This document shows, one piece after another, positions 17,262 to 26,004 of a stretch of 64,000 nucleotides of DNA (position 1 is the first letter of the stretch; every line of letters begins with the position of its first letter). The DNA lies in contig NZ_VOHQ01000001.1 in NCBI RefSeq assembly GCF_009192765.1, forward strand, positions 744,001-808,000, written 5' to 3'. The stretch is from Agriterribacter humi. GTDB lineage: Bacteria > Bacteroidota > Bacteroidia > Chitinophagales > Chitinophagaceae. The notes below the pieces were generated by a model. That model made no database searches and was not told the origin of the DNA. It saw only the letters and a list, made by a program, of their open reading frames with translations. A program made the position numbers and the translations under genes.

Positions 17262-18314
17262 TTGATACAATACCTCACCAGGAAAATCTTTTATGCACTG
17301 CTTGTACTGGCAGGTGTGGTATGCATTGTATTTTTCCTGTTCCAGGGCTTTGGCGATCCGGCGCGACTGGTATTGGGACAAACCGGCGACAGCGCTACCA
17401 TTGAAAACATACGCAAAGAACTGTATCTCGACCAGCCCAAATGGAAGCAGTTTGTATATTATGTAAAAGATATTTCGCCCGTAAGCATCCACTCCGCGCA
17501 GGAGATTGAACAAAAGAAGCTGAAAGGATTGTTTATCGGGAACGAAAAGATCAATCTTGCCATAAAGCTTCCCTACCTCCGACACTCCTATCAAACAAAA
17601 AGAGATGTATTGAACATACTGATGGAAGCTTTGCCGGGCACTTTGCTGCTGGCCATGGCAGCCATGCTGTTTGCCACCATTGCAGGTATTGCGCTGGGCG
17701 TATTGGCCGCTGTTAAACAAAATACATGGATGGATACTTCGGCCGTTTTTACGAGTGTGCTGGGTATTTCGGCTCCTTCTTTTTTTACGGGTATACTTAT
17801 CGCTTATTTTTTTGCCATTGTATTGGGGCCATATACAGGACTTAACCTTACCGGCAGTTATTTTGAATATGATGATTATACCGGCGAAAAGTATATTGTA
17901 ATTATAAACCTTATTTTGCCGGCACTTACTTTGGGTATCCGCCCGCTGGCCATTATTACGCAGCTCACCCGCAGCGCCATGCTGGATGTTCTGAATCAGG
18001 ATTATATACGTACCGCCTACGCCAAAGGATTGAGCAGGCGTAAAGTAATATTTAAACACGCCTTGCGCAATGCATTGAACCCGGTGCTTACCGCAGTTAC
18101 AGGCTGGTTTGCAGAATTGCTGGCAGGCGCTTTTTTTGTTGAGTACATTTTTGGGTGGAAAGGAATAGGTAAAATAACGGTGGATGCATTGGATAAGCTT
18201 GATTTCCCGGTAGTAATGGGCAGTGTGCTGGTAACTGCAACACTATTTGTTATTATCAATATCCTTTCGGATGTGCTGTACAGCATTGTTGATCCAAGAG
18301 TGAAGACAGGGTAA
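17262..18314 (+). CDS. Dpp/Opp-type ABC transporter permease (DppB-like)
   Basis: A 350-residue inner-membrane permease. The N-terminus MIQYLTRKIFYALLVLAGVV and the EAA-type loop region (DYIRTAYAKGLSRRKVIFKHALRNALNPV, about 245-273, given in parts) are hallmarks of DppB/OppB permeases of peptide or nickel importers. Residues about 45-115 form an extended periplasmic segment, longer than in E. coli DppB. The start must be TTG at 17262, because no ATG lies between an upstream in-frame stop (17244) and conserved sequence. The second permease, ATPases and binding protein are not adjacent, so the transporter is split across the genome or incomplete. Confidence 0.85.
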   Translation: MIQYLTRKIFYALLVLAGVVCIVFFLFQGFGDPARLVLGQTGDSATIENIRKELYLDQPKWKQFVYYVKDISPVSIHSAQEIEQKKLKGLFIGNEKINLAIKLPYLRHSYQTKRDVLNILMEALPGTLLLAMAAMLFATIAGIALGVLAAVKQNTWMDTSAVFTSVLGISAPSFFTGILIAYFFAIVLGPYTGLNLTGSYFEYDDYTGEKYIVIINLILPALTLGIRPLAIITQLTRSAMLDVLNQDYIRTAYAKGLSRRKVIFKHALRNALNPVLTAVTGWFAELLAGAFFVEYIFGWKGIGKITVDALDKLDFPVVMGSVLVTATLFVIINILSDVLYSIVDPRVKTG

Positions 18315-18369
18315 ATAACCCGAAGTAGTACAAAAGCTACATTTATGTTTTCTACTTATTCGCCTGATC

Positions 18370-20796
18370 CTATAATTTAAATATATCGTTATAAAATAAA
18401 GGCAAGTCTTCATCTTTAGAAAACCCAATGATCACCACTCTTATGCTTTTGGCATCATCATTATTAAAAAACCGAATCTGTACGGGCTTATTGCCTTCAG
18501 GCAATACTGCGGGGTTCCAGTACAGCGCATCACGGCTGTCTTTTTCTATACGCTTATACGTTGCGTCATTATAATCTGGCTTATAAAAAGGCAACACTTT
18601 ATCATAGCCCGCTAAAACGCTATTGTTTAAAGAAGGTGGTTTTTGGGCATTCGCAGCCTGCGTATCTCCCCGCCGGGTATAAATGGCCACCGCACCTCCA
18701 CCGCCACCGCCTATTCCACCCACAAAACCTCCCTTTATCACCTTTACCATGGCTATATTACTCACAGGCAAACTACTTATCGCACCGGGATCAACCCGCA
18801 TTTCATCAAGATACAGATCTACCCTGCTGCCCCTGATCATGGGAATATAATCTCCTCCCTGCATTTGTATCTGTAATCCTGCCACTCGTCCCTGCAACCA
18901 CTGAAGAATGTTGGTATACGACATCGCATCCTGGTTCTCATTCACAAAATCAAACACATTTTCATTCATGCTCCTGAACATACCGGAACTTAACTGCTCA
19001 TTCAACTTTTCTTTATTACTCTTGCTCTGTGCTACTACTTTTACTTCTTCCAGGGTTTTGAATTTTTCATCAGCTACTTTTTGATTCTTAAGATTTGCCA
19101 TACTTCTCGCCACATCTGCCGGGATCTTATCGTTAGCAGGTCTTTTAACAAGTGTATACCCTCCGGGCGGCAGCGGGTCTTTATAAGGAACAACTTTATT
19201 CAGTGGCTCAAATGTTATGGTAACATCCCTGGGAGCGATCTTTTTATTATTGACCTGGTAATAAACCTTCAATGGTTCTTCAAAAATCAGATTTTTCAAT
19301 TCAAACATTCCTTTGGCATCAGTGGTTACCTGGCTAAGCTGGTTAGTAGAGTCAGCGAAATAGAAAATAAGGTTTACCGTTTCATTGGCCACTACTCCGC
19401 CACCGCCATATACTGTGCCCTTATATGAAATAAAGGGTTCGGGTGCATAACGTATCTCAGGAAATTTTCCGTCAATTACAGCGGCCCAGTCAAATCGCTT
19501 CCATTTTTCGGAAATCAGCAGTGCATCCAAAGCCATGGGGTCGGCATCTGCATCAAAGTAGCGGCCCGGTGCGTCAATGCGACTGGTAAAATCGGATGTA
19601 AGCCACAAACTGGTTAAAATATTATTGTTGCTCAAATAATCATTTACACCACCATCCATTACAAGCACTGTATATTTAAGGTAGTTTGAATCGGCCATTA
19701 AATCGAAACCATTAACACCACGGGGAGTATTGCTCAGGTAGAGGGGTGGAAAAGAGGGCCGGCCTACATGAAGCTGCTGCGGCTGAACAAAACACAATCT
19801 TTCTGCCACTACGTTTTCCGATCCGTCAAATACCGTTAAGCGCAATACGCCGTTGATCAGTTTATCTGCCGGAATAGAGCTCGCTATTTCGGGTGTAATT
19901 TTATTAATATTGGCTTTGTACACTAAAATATTGTTCATGGTGCCAATGATCTTATATCCTTTGGCGTCTGCGGGCAGATCTTTAAATTGCAGGGAATAGA
20001 ATATAGCAGTATTGGTGCTGTTCACCTTTATGCTTACACCTGAAGCTTCGGCTGCCGGTAAGCTAATGGTTTGCTTCTTTCCTTTTTTGTCCTGCACAAT
20101 CACCTGGTACTTTTTGTTCTTTTCCGGCACCAGGCTAAAAATGGCCACATTCCTGTCAAGAGCTGCAAAACTGGTAATTTTTCCCGATGGTTTGGCAGCA
20201 TCAATAACATAGCCGCTCCAGTTTTCGGGTAATATACCCGGTGAAGAAAGCCTTACTGCAACCTTATTGTTAAGCCCTTCAATAAAAGTACCCCCTTCCG
20301 GGAAAGCTGCGGCATTCCATACTGCCAGTGAATCGGCAACCAGTTTTTGTGGTGAAGCGGTATTATATAAGGCAAAGGAATGCATATATTGAAAAGCTTC
20401 ATCGAAGTTGAGCATCCACTGCGTGTAGCCCCTAACGTAATACAGCCCTTCGGGCAGGGAATCCGGGAGTGCAAAGCTGCCCTGCCCTTCCCCGTCAAAA
20501 AGCGGGATGCTTTTTCTGGTGATCAATGTCTTTTTGCTATTATACAACTCCAGGGTAAGACTGGTGGAAATAACAGAACGATTGTACCCTTCAAACACGA
20601 ATGCATTAAACCACATATTTTCTCCGGCCACATAATTTTCTTTATTATAGAGGATGTAAACCTTTTCCTGTGGATATTTTTCTGAAAGTGTTTGCAGGGC
20701 CTGTTCGGCTTTATTTTGGGCAAACAGGTAACCGGCTGAGGGCAACAACAAAAGACAAAGCAACAATGTACGGGTAAGATTTTTATAAAACAACAT
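18370..20796 (-). CDS. Exported MG2-like / TonB-plug domain protein without a beta-barrel
   Basis: An 808-residue protein with a signal peptide (LLLCLLLLPSAGYLFAQ). The N-terminal part resembles macroglobulin MG2 domains (EKVYILYNKENYVAGENMWF, a usual start). A carboxypeptidase-regulatory-like segment (YGGGGVVANETVNLIFYFAD) follows near residue 460, then a TonB-receptor plug-like domain near 620-720 (NILQWLQGRVAGLQIQMQGG; VDLYLDEMRVDPGAISSLP; glycine-rich FVGGIGGGGGGAVAIYTRRG). No 22-strand barrel follows, so it is not a receptor itself. Such proteins are common in Bacteroidota and probably sit in the periplasm or outer membrane; function unknown. Confidence 0.8.
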   Translation of the reverse strand: MLFYKNLTRTLLLCLLLLPSAGYLFAQNKAEQALQTLSEKYPQEKVYILYNKENYVAGENMWFNAFVFEGYNRSVISTSLTLELYNSKKTLITRKSIPLFDGEGQGSFALPDSLPEGLYYVRGYTQWMLNFDEAFQYMHSFALYNTASPQKLVADSLAVWNAAAFPEGGTFIEGLNNKVAVRLSSPGILPENWSGYVIDAAKPSGKITSFAALDRNVAIFSLVPEKNKKYQVIVQDKKGKKQTISLPAAEASGVSIKVNSTNTAIFYSLQFKDLPADAKGYKIIGTMNNILVYKANINKITPEIASSIPADKLINGVLRLTVFDGSENVVAERLCFVQPQQLHVGRPSFPPLYLSNTPRGVNGFDLMADSNYLKYTVLVMDGGVNDYLSNNNILTSLWLTSDFTSRIDAPGRYFDADADPMALDALLISEKWKRFDWAAVIDGKFPEIRYAPEPFISYKGTVYGGGGVVANETVNLIFYFADSTNQLSQVTTDAKGMFELKNLIFEEPLKVYYQVNNKKIAPRDVTITFEPLNKVVPYKDPLPPGGYTLVKRPANDKIPADVARSMANLKNQKVADEKFKTLEEVKVVAQSKSNKEKLNEQLSSGMFRSMNENVFDFVNENQDAMSYTNILQWLQGRVAGLQIQMQGGDYIPMIRGSRVDLYLDEMRVDPGAISSLPVSNIAMVKVIKGGFVGGIGGGGGGAVAIYTRRGDTQAANAQKPPSLNNSVLAGYDKVLPFYKPDYNDATYKRIEKDSRDALYWNPAVLPEGNKPVQIRFFNNDDAKSIRVVIIGFSKDEDLPLFYNDIFKL

Positions 20797-21036
20797 GAGT
20801 ATTTTTGTTAGAAGCGCAATAGCACTGTTTTGTACTGCAATTTAATATGGCAAATTGTTAGAGCCAGGTTAAATTAAAGATAGCACAATGATAATAATAA
20901 TGGCCGGAATGTTGAAATTTGAAGCAATGCAATACCCTCAGAAAAAAGTTTATGACCTAAAAGTTTGAAGGAGCATGCACACCCTGCAACCTGACACAAG
21001 ACACCTGTAACCTGCAACCTGTAACCTGTAACCCTT
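20797..21036. repeat. GGTTNCAGG-type tandem repeat after the response regulator
   Basis: At 20982-21034 the plus strand reads CCTGCAACCTGACACAAGAC then ACCTGTAACCTGCAACCTGT and so on: seven-base TGYAACC units in tandem. Read in the sense of the response-regulator gene, GGTTACAGG units begin about five bases after its TAA. The remaining 185 bases toward the plug-domain gene hold no gene and should contain that gene's promoter. Confidence 0.7.
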
Positions 21037-21672
21037 TTATACCAGCCTTTCATTAATGGCCTTGCTGATGGCCTCACCCTGGGAGCGAACATGCAATTTG
21101 TCGTAAATGTGTTTGATATGTGTACGAACGGTGTCGAGACTAATGAATAACTCGGCGGCAATCAGCTTAAAGCTGTTCCCTTTAGAAAGCAACTGTAAAA
21201 TTTCTTTTTCCCTGTTGGTAAGAAGGTATTCCTTGGCGGGCGTTTTTATGCTTTCCTGCATGCTGGATATGATCATTCTCGCAATAGACGGGCTCATAGG
21301 CGCTCCGCCTTCAAGCACCTCCCGTATAGAATGGATAAGCTTATCGGATACATATTTCTTCAGGAGGTAGCCATTGGCCCCTGCATACATGGCATCAAAT
21401 ACATGGGTATTGTCATCAAAAACAGTGAGCATTATAATCTGCACGGAGGCATTGATTGCCCTTATTTTTTTAACAGCTTCAATACCATTGATGCCCGGCA
21501 TATCAATGTCCATTAATATTACATCGGGGTGCATGGCCTTTATATCCTCTGTTACTCTTGAACAATCCGGGTAGCTGGCCAAAACGGTGTATTCGCCGGT
21601 GAGCGCAAGCAGGTTGCTTAAACTTTCACGAAGCGTTGCATTATCTTCATATATAACAATACTTACGGGCAT
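21037..21672 (-). CDS. NarL/LuxR-type response regulator
   Basis: A 211-residue two-component regulator. The receiver domain starts VSIVIYEDNATLRESL (acidic pocket E9/D10), with phospho-acceptor Asp in VILMDIDMPG (about D55) and the conserved Lys in GYLLKKYVS. The C-terminal helix-turn-helix has LTNREKEILQLLSKGNSFKL followed by IAAELFISLDTVRTHIKHIY, typical of the NarL/FixJ group. I start at the ATG encoding MPVSIVIYED; an ATG 14 codons upstream (21714) is possible. It lies downstream of, and is almost certainly paired with, the histidine kinase at 21817-23091. Target genes unknown. Confidence 0.9.
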   Translation of the reverse strand: MPVSIVIYEDNATLRESLSNLLALTGEYTVLASYPDCSRVTEDIKAMHPDVILMDIDMPGINGIEAVKKIRAINASVQIIMLTVFDDNTHVFDAMYAGANGYLLKKYVSDKLIHSIREVLEGGAPMSPSIARMIISSMQESIKTPAKEYLLTNREKEILQLLSKGNSFKLIAAELFISLDTVRTHIKHIYDKLHVRSQGEAISKAINERLV

Positions 21673-21816
21673 ATGTATTTCGTGATACTTTGTTTTGAGT
21701 TTGTTGGTTATCATTCATGCATGCGCAAAAAACAATATCCTTTAAAGCATTATTACAAAAAATGAATTGGCTGGGTTGCAACTTACTCATCTTTATTATA
21801 GTGGCACATACCCTAA

Positions 21817-23091
21817 TCATGTGATGATTACTTCAAGCGTAATGGTAGTTCCCGTGTTTTTTATGGAGTCAATTTTTAACGATGCTTTCATGCTTGCTGC
21901 CCTGCTCTGCATATTTTTTAATCCATTACCCGGGTATTCGGCTGCTGCATTAAAACCTTCGCCATTATCCATAACAATCATTTTGAGACTATCATTTTTC
22001 TTTTGCAAAACAATATTCACTTCAGTTGCTTTGCTGTATTTTACAGTATTATTGATCGCCTCTTTAAAAACCAGGTAAATATCTTTTCGCTGTTCAAGAT
22101 TAAGCTGCGTTTTATCAAGCGATCCCTCTTCGTTAAAATAATAGTTGATACCCGCAGGTTCAAGCATCTCGGCTGTAAACTCTTTCATGCGTAATATCAC
22201 CTTATCAAAACTGTCGTTTACAGGATTAATAGCCCATACGATATCGCTCATCCGCTCCATAATATTACCGGAATTATCCTTTATCTTTTGCAAATAGGCT
22301 CTTATTTTATCGTCTTCAAGCCCTTGCTGCATCGCTACTTTACTGAGTATATTGATACTGGTGAGCGTAGATCCTATTTCATCGTGGAGGTCGCGGGCAA
22401 TTTTGCTTCGCAGCCTGTCTTCTGCCAGGTATTTAACAATGCGCTCCGAACAAATAGCGGAAATTTTCCTGAGCATCCGCAAATGATACCTTGTAAAAAA
22501 GCCCCTTTGGGGATGTTCCGAATCTATCACCCCAAAAACCTTTCCATCCACCCACACCGGAACCGTAATTTCCGATAACCTGCTTTCATCGTCTACTATA
22601 TACCGGGAGTCGGCTGCTGTATTGTGAATGATCTCGGCATTGCCGGTTTGTGCAACCGAGCCCACAATTCCTTTGCCCAATGGTATTTCAATACGGTTAA
22701 TGATTTCGCGGCGCCAGGGATTTTTAGGACCAAACGCTGCTTTTTGCAATAACACATTCCCGGTTTCATCCAATTGATAAATTACACAATCCACAAAGCC
22801 TATTTTTTCAACACAGTTTTTAGCAGTATTCCAAAAAATATCTTCTACCGTTTTTTGACCGTATAAAGAAGTAGCAAAAGCGCTGATAATTTTTTCTTCT
22901 TTTAACCTTTGCTGCAGGGAGTTAATAACCCAATACACCACTATAACAGCAACGAACAGGAGGGTTCCATACAACCACCAGTTGACGGTTTTTTCACCAA
23001 AATCATGTACACCCTTGTCTTTAATTTGTGCTTCTGCATATAAAGACAGGCTCAGCACGGGAAGAATCAGTATGAAGGATTTGTTTCTCAA
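21817..23091 (-). CDS. GAF-domain sensor histidine kinase (HisKA_3 type)
   Basis: A 424-residue kinase: signal-like N-terminus, one membrane segment (WLYGTLLFVAVIVVYWVI, about 39-56), a GAF domain (about 70-215; IPLGKGIVGSVAQTG and VPVWVDGKVFGVIDSEHPQR), a HisKA_3 dimerisation segment with phospho-acceptor His in ARDLHDEIGSTL (H236) and an HATPase domain (FKEAINNTVKYSKAT; MDNGEGFN; GNGLKNMQSRA). The architecture matches cytoplasmic-sensing NarX/LiaS-like kinases. The cognate regulator follows by about 145 bases on the same strand. The signal sensed by the GAF domain is unknown. Confidence 0.9.
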   Translation of the reverse strand: MRNKSFILILPVLSLSLYAEAQIKDKGVHDFGEKTVNWWLYGTLLFVAVIVVYWVINSLQQRLKEEKIISAFATSLYGQKTVEDIFWNTAKNCVEKIGFVDCVIYQLDETGNVLLQKAAFGPKNPWRREIINRIEIPLGKGIVGSVAQTGNAEIIHNTAADSRYIVDDESRLSEITVPVWVDGKVFGVIDSEHPQRGFFTRYHLRMLRKISAICSERIVKYLAEDRLRSKIARDLHDEIGSTLTSINILSKVAMQQGLEDDKIRAYLQKIKDNSGNIMERMSDIVWAINPVNDSFDKVILRMKEFTAEMLEPAGINYYFNEEGSLDKTQLNLEQRKDIYLVFKEAINNTVKYSKATEVNIVLQKKNDSLKMIVMDNGEGFNAAAEYPGNGLKNMQSRAASMKASLKIDSIKNTGTTITLEVIIT

Positions 23092-23235
23092 AAAAGCAGA
23101 AAATTAGAAGGTATATAAATTTACAGCATGAAAAACAAAAAACAGGATATTTAAATGACTGCCTGATAACGGCTTAAAATACGCGTTGTACGTCTATGAA
23201 TTTTAACAATACTACAAACATTGCGGAATGCTTTG

Positions 23236-23580
23236 ATGATTTATTTTCGCGTATTGCTTTATTATTCAAAACATATTATAACGGCTTTTTTGATTACCGT
23301 ATTCCTTTTTAAAGGAATTGGTTCCTTATTGCCGGTATTATCGTTTTCTTTTTTTAAAATTCCGGCTGTTGAATGTATTACAGACGCTGAAACAGAAAAT
23401 ACAGGGAAGGAACGCAATGAAAAAAACGGTGAAAAGGAGTTTATAGCAGATCACCGGACCGCTTTTCAGGTATTATCGGACTTGCCCGGAATAGCTGTAA
23501 AGCAAGCAAAAACAATGCAGGCAGGTTACAGGCAAAACACTTTCTTTCCTGTCGCCACTCCCCCGCCCAACTTTTCATAA
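23236..23580 (+). CDS. Small membrane-associated protein, unknown function
   Basis: A 114-residue frame starting at an ATG (MIYFRVLLYYSKHI); an in-frame TTG five codons upstream is a less likely start. It has one hydrophobic segment (IITAFLITVFLFKGIGSLLP), then a charged Glu/Lys-rich middle (ENTGKERNEKNGEKEF) and a C-terminus ending FFPVATPPPNFS. The layout (short anchor, charged linker, proline-rich end) resembles small Bacteroidota proteins of unknown function. It lies between the divergent kinase and an S74-like protein, and I assign no role. Confidence 0.55.
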   Translation: MIYFRVLLYYSKHIITAFLITVFLFKGIGSLLPVLSFSFFKIPAVECITDAETENTGKERNEKNGEKEFIADHRTAFQVLSDLPGIAVKQAKTMQAGYRQNTFFPVATPPPNFS

Positions 23581-23668
23581 TCCATTCTTACAGTTCTTGC
23601 ATTATTGGGAACACCTTGCCAGGATGTTGTCCGAATTATAGTTATTAACCAATCATAAATATTATAAC

Positions 23669-24118
23669 ATGTATTATATAAGTACGATTAGAAAAGTATG
23701 CCTTGCATTTGCATTTCTTCTAACTTCCATCGTAATCTATGCCCAGGATATTCCAGATCGTTCTATCAAAAAAAATATCACCCTAATTGATAGCTCACTC
23801 CAAAAAATTACACAGCTCCAACCAAAGCAATTTGAATATAATACCGCTACATTTAAGCACCTGAAGCTCAAAGAAGGAAAACAATACGGCTTTATAGCCG
23901 AAGACATCCAGGCAGTTTTTCCGGATCTTGTAAATGAAAAATCATTTTCATACAGGTATGGGAAAAATGTATACCGGAATGCCACCATTAAAACAATTGA
24001 TGAAACCAGCCTGATACCGCTACTGGTGGCTTCCATAAAAGAACAGCAGGCAGAAATAGAAAAGCTAAAGACCGAGATGCTTGAATTAAAAAAACAAGTA
24101 GTTTATAGCGACAATTGA
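23669..24118 (+). CDS. Exported stand-alone tail-fibre/S74 intramolecular-chaperone-like protein
   Basis: A 149-residue protein with a signal peptide (VCLAFAFLLTSIVIYAQ). The mature part matches the C-terminal S74 (tail-spike, endosialidase) chaperone domain: SIKKNITLIDSSLQKITQLQ, then PKQFEYNT, YGFIAEDIQAVFPDLV and SLIPLLVASIKEQQAEIEKL ending in a coiled coil. Usually this domain sits at the end of a much longer fibre and cleaves itself off by a Ser-Lys pair. Here it is nearly the entire protein. It may trimerise another exported protein or be a remnant of a larger one. A rho-independent terminator follows at 24158. Confidence 0.75.
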   Translation: MYYISTIRKVCLAFAFLLTSIVIYAQDIPDRSIKKNITLIDSSLQKITQLQPKQFEYNTATFKHLKLKEGKQYGFIAEDIQAVFPDLVNEKSFSYRYGKNVYRNATIKTIDETSLIPLLVASIKEQQAEIEKLKTEMLELKKQVVYSDN

Positions 24119-24157
24119 ATAATCCCCATTGAAAACTTAGATTGGTGCACGGGACTC

Positions 24158-24188
24158 AAGCCAGGTTTAACGCCTGGCTTTCTCATTT
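24158..24188 (+). terminator. Rho-independent terminator after the S74-like gene
   Basis: A perfect 8-bp stem AAGCCAGG (24158-24165) / CCTGGCTT (24173-24180) with a 7-base loop is followed by TCTCATTT. It ends transcription of the S74-like gene 40 bases after its stop. Confidence 0.7.
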
Positions 24189-24509
24189 GTAACACATTCT
24201 ACGAATCATCATATATTAAATTTAATTAATTATATATTATAATATCATACTATTTATAATATATTACTTTTACTATTTTTTCTCTTAAATTAATGACTTA
24301 ATATGATTTATTATGCTGAAAATAAACATTATAACCCACGCTTTAATATACACATAGGTAAAACATTCACTTAGATAAGATTTAATAAACTATTAATTTA
24401 AATTAGAATTTATAATATGTGAATAATTTATTGGAATAATATTCAATTGTTAAGTATATTTGTTGAATATTAATAAATGATTATTATTTTTAATTCAAAA
24501 TTTGCCCCA
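24189..24509 (+). promoter_or_regulatory. AT-rich upstream region of the ammonium transporter gene
   Basis: About 300 bases of exceptionally AT-rich DNA (long runs such as TATATTATAATATCATAC) with no gene. Near its end, TATATTTG at 24455-24462 matches the TAnnTTTG -7 box exactly. The very high AT content is typical of a strongly regulated promoter that may bind nucleoid or nitrogen-responsive proteins, though no known operator is recognised. Confidence 0.55.
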
Positions 24510-25895
24510 ATGGCTAAAAGAACGCTAAAACAAATTGCCCCCTTCCTGGTACTGGCAGCCATAGCTTTGGCTGCTATTTTCGTTAAACCTGTGTCCGACT
24601 TTGCAGATACTGGTGCTTACAGTCCTGCAGATATTGCCTGGGTTATTGTAGCCGCTACCCTTGTTTTTTTGATGACACCCGGACTTGCTTTTTTTTACGG
24701 AGGAATGGTACACCGTAAAAATGTGATCTCTACTATGATGAAAAGTGTAGTAGCAGCCGGTGTGGTAAGTGTATTGTGGGTATTTGTAGGATATAGCCTT
24801 TGCTTCGGTGAAGACATTGGTGGTTTTATCGGTAACCCTTCAACCCACCTGTTTTTTAAAGACGTAAGTTCCGGTGAACCCTGGGTTGGCGCTCCTACCA
24901 TTCCAAAAACATTATTTTCTGTGTTCCAGCTAATGTTCGCCATTATTACCCCAGGATTGGTGGTAGGCGCTGTTGCTGAAAGGATCCGGTTTACCTCCTA
25001 TATTCTTTTTATTGCCATGTTCAGTATATTGGTATATGCTCCCCTGGCACACTGGAGCTGGCACCCCGAAGGCTTTTTGTTTAAAATGGGAGCCCTGGAT
25101 TTTGCAGGCGGAACTGTGGTACATATTTCTGCAGGCTGTGCGGCATTAGCAGGCGCCCTTGTATTAAAACGCAGAAAAGCACATATAGAGCACAGAGAAA
25201 TCCCCCCCGCTAATATTCCTTATGTTTTGATCGGCACAGGCTTACTGTGGTTCGGCTGGTTTGGTTTTAACGCAGGTTCTGCTTTAGGCGCCAATGCCCT
25301 GGCTGTTTCTGCATTTGCCACCACCAATACTGCCGCCGCTGCCGGTGGACTGGGCTGGATGTTTTTTGATGTGCTCAGGGGTAAAAAACCTTCTGTTGTT
25401 GGGTTTTGTATAGGAGCTGTTGTAGGTTTGGTAGCCATTACGCCTGCTGCGGGTTTTGTGGCTATACCACAAAGTATCTTCATTGGCCTTGTTGCTGCTA
25501 TCATCTCCAATATTGCCATCTACTATAAACAAAAATCATCGCTCGATGACACCCTTGATGTTTTTCCCTGTCATGGTATAGGCGGTATGGTAGGTATGCT
25601 TATGACCGGCATATTTGCTACCAAGGCTGTTAATGCCGCCGGTAATGACGGATGGTTCTATGGTAACAGTGCGTTCTTCTTTACCCAGTTAAAAGCAATG
25701 GCTATTTCTGCGGGGTATAGTTTTGTTGTGTCTTATGCCATTTTTAAATTCATCAATTTCATATTACCGCTTCGTGTAACCGCTGAAGAAGAAGAAATTG
25801 GACTGGATGCCACGCAACACAATGAAAAATACCTGCAGGGAACTTTGCTGGTAACCAATAATGGAGCTATACACGAGGAAGAAGCAATAGATTAA
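24510..25895 (+). CDS. amtB: Ammonium transporter (Amt family)
   Basis: A 461-residue, eleven-segment membrane channel of the Amt/MEP/Rh family. It has an N-terminal hydrophobic segment (IAPFLVLAAIALAAIFV), the first core helix AWVIVAATLVFLMTPGLAFF followed by YGGMVHRKN, the region YAPLAHWSWHPEG with DFAGGTVVHISAG (family signature) and the conserved FPCHGIGGMVG near residue 350 with one of the pore histidines. It imports ammonium or ammonia. I choose the ATG encoding MAKRTLKQ; an upstream ATG at 24477 is the alternative. No glnK gene adjoins it; instead an outer-membrane barrel protein follows. Confidence 0.93.
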   Translation: MAKRTLKQIAPFLVLAAIALAAIFVKPVSDFADTGAYSPADIAWVIVAATLVFLMTPGLAFFYGGMVHRKNVISTMMKSVVAAGVVSVLWVFVGYSLCFGEDIGGFIGNPSTHLFFKDVSSGEPWVGAPTIPKTLFSVFQLMFAIITPGLVVGAVAERIRFTSYILFIAMFSILVYAPLAHWSWHPEGFLFKMGALDFAGGTVVHISAGCAALAGALVLKRRKAHIEHREIPPANIPYVLIGTGLLWFGWFGFNAGSALGANALAVSAFATTNTAAAAGGLGWMFFDVLRGKKPSVVGFCIGAVVGLVAITPAAGFVAIPQSIFIGLVAAIISNIAIYYKQKSSLDDTLDVFPCHGIGGMVGMLMTGIFATKAVNAAGNDGWFYGNSAFFFTQLKAMAISAGYSFVVSYAIFKFINFILPLRVTAEEEEIGLDATQHNEKYLQGTLLVTNNGAIHEEEAID

Positions 25896-25930
25896 TTCAA
25901 ATACAAAGACTGAAAATTTAAAAAAGAAAA

Positions 25931-25974
25931 GGTACGGTTTTAATAAAACCTCTGACCAGGTTTAAAACAGTACC
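25931..25974 (+). terminator. Long hairpin between amtB and the barrel gene (terminator or attenuator)
   Basis: GGTACGGTTTTAA (25931-25943) pairs with TTAAAACAGTACC (25962-25974) with one mismatch, and the interior AAACCT/AGGTTT extends the stem. It is followed by CTTTCATTTTAAC, a weak U-rich tract. It could partially terminate transcription or protect the upstream mRNA, setting unequal levels of the two proteins. Confidence 0.5.
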
Positions 25975-26004
25975 CTTTCATTTTAACACTTAAAATCAAC
26001 TGCA

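Noticed and set aside
17187-18059. Long open frame (290 codons) on the minus strand across the Dpp-type permease
   Set aside because: It runs opposite a gene with strong homology features and its composition (Gln-, Tyr- and Asn-rich, no domain) is that of an antisense shadow.
20982-21034. TGYAACC tandem repeat considered as a possible CRISPR array
   Set aside because: Units are about 7 bases with no unique spacers and no cas genes nearby; it is low-complexity tandem repeat.
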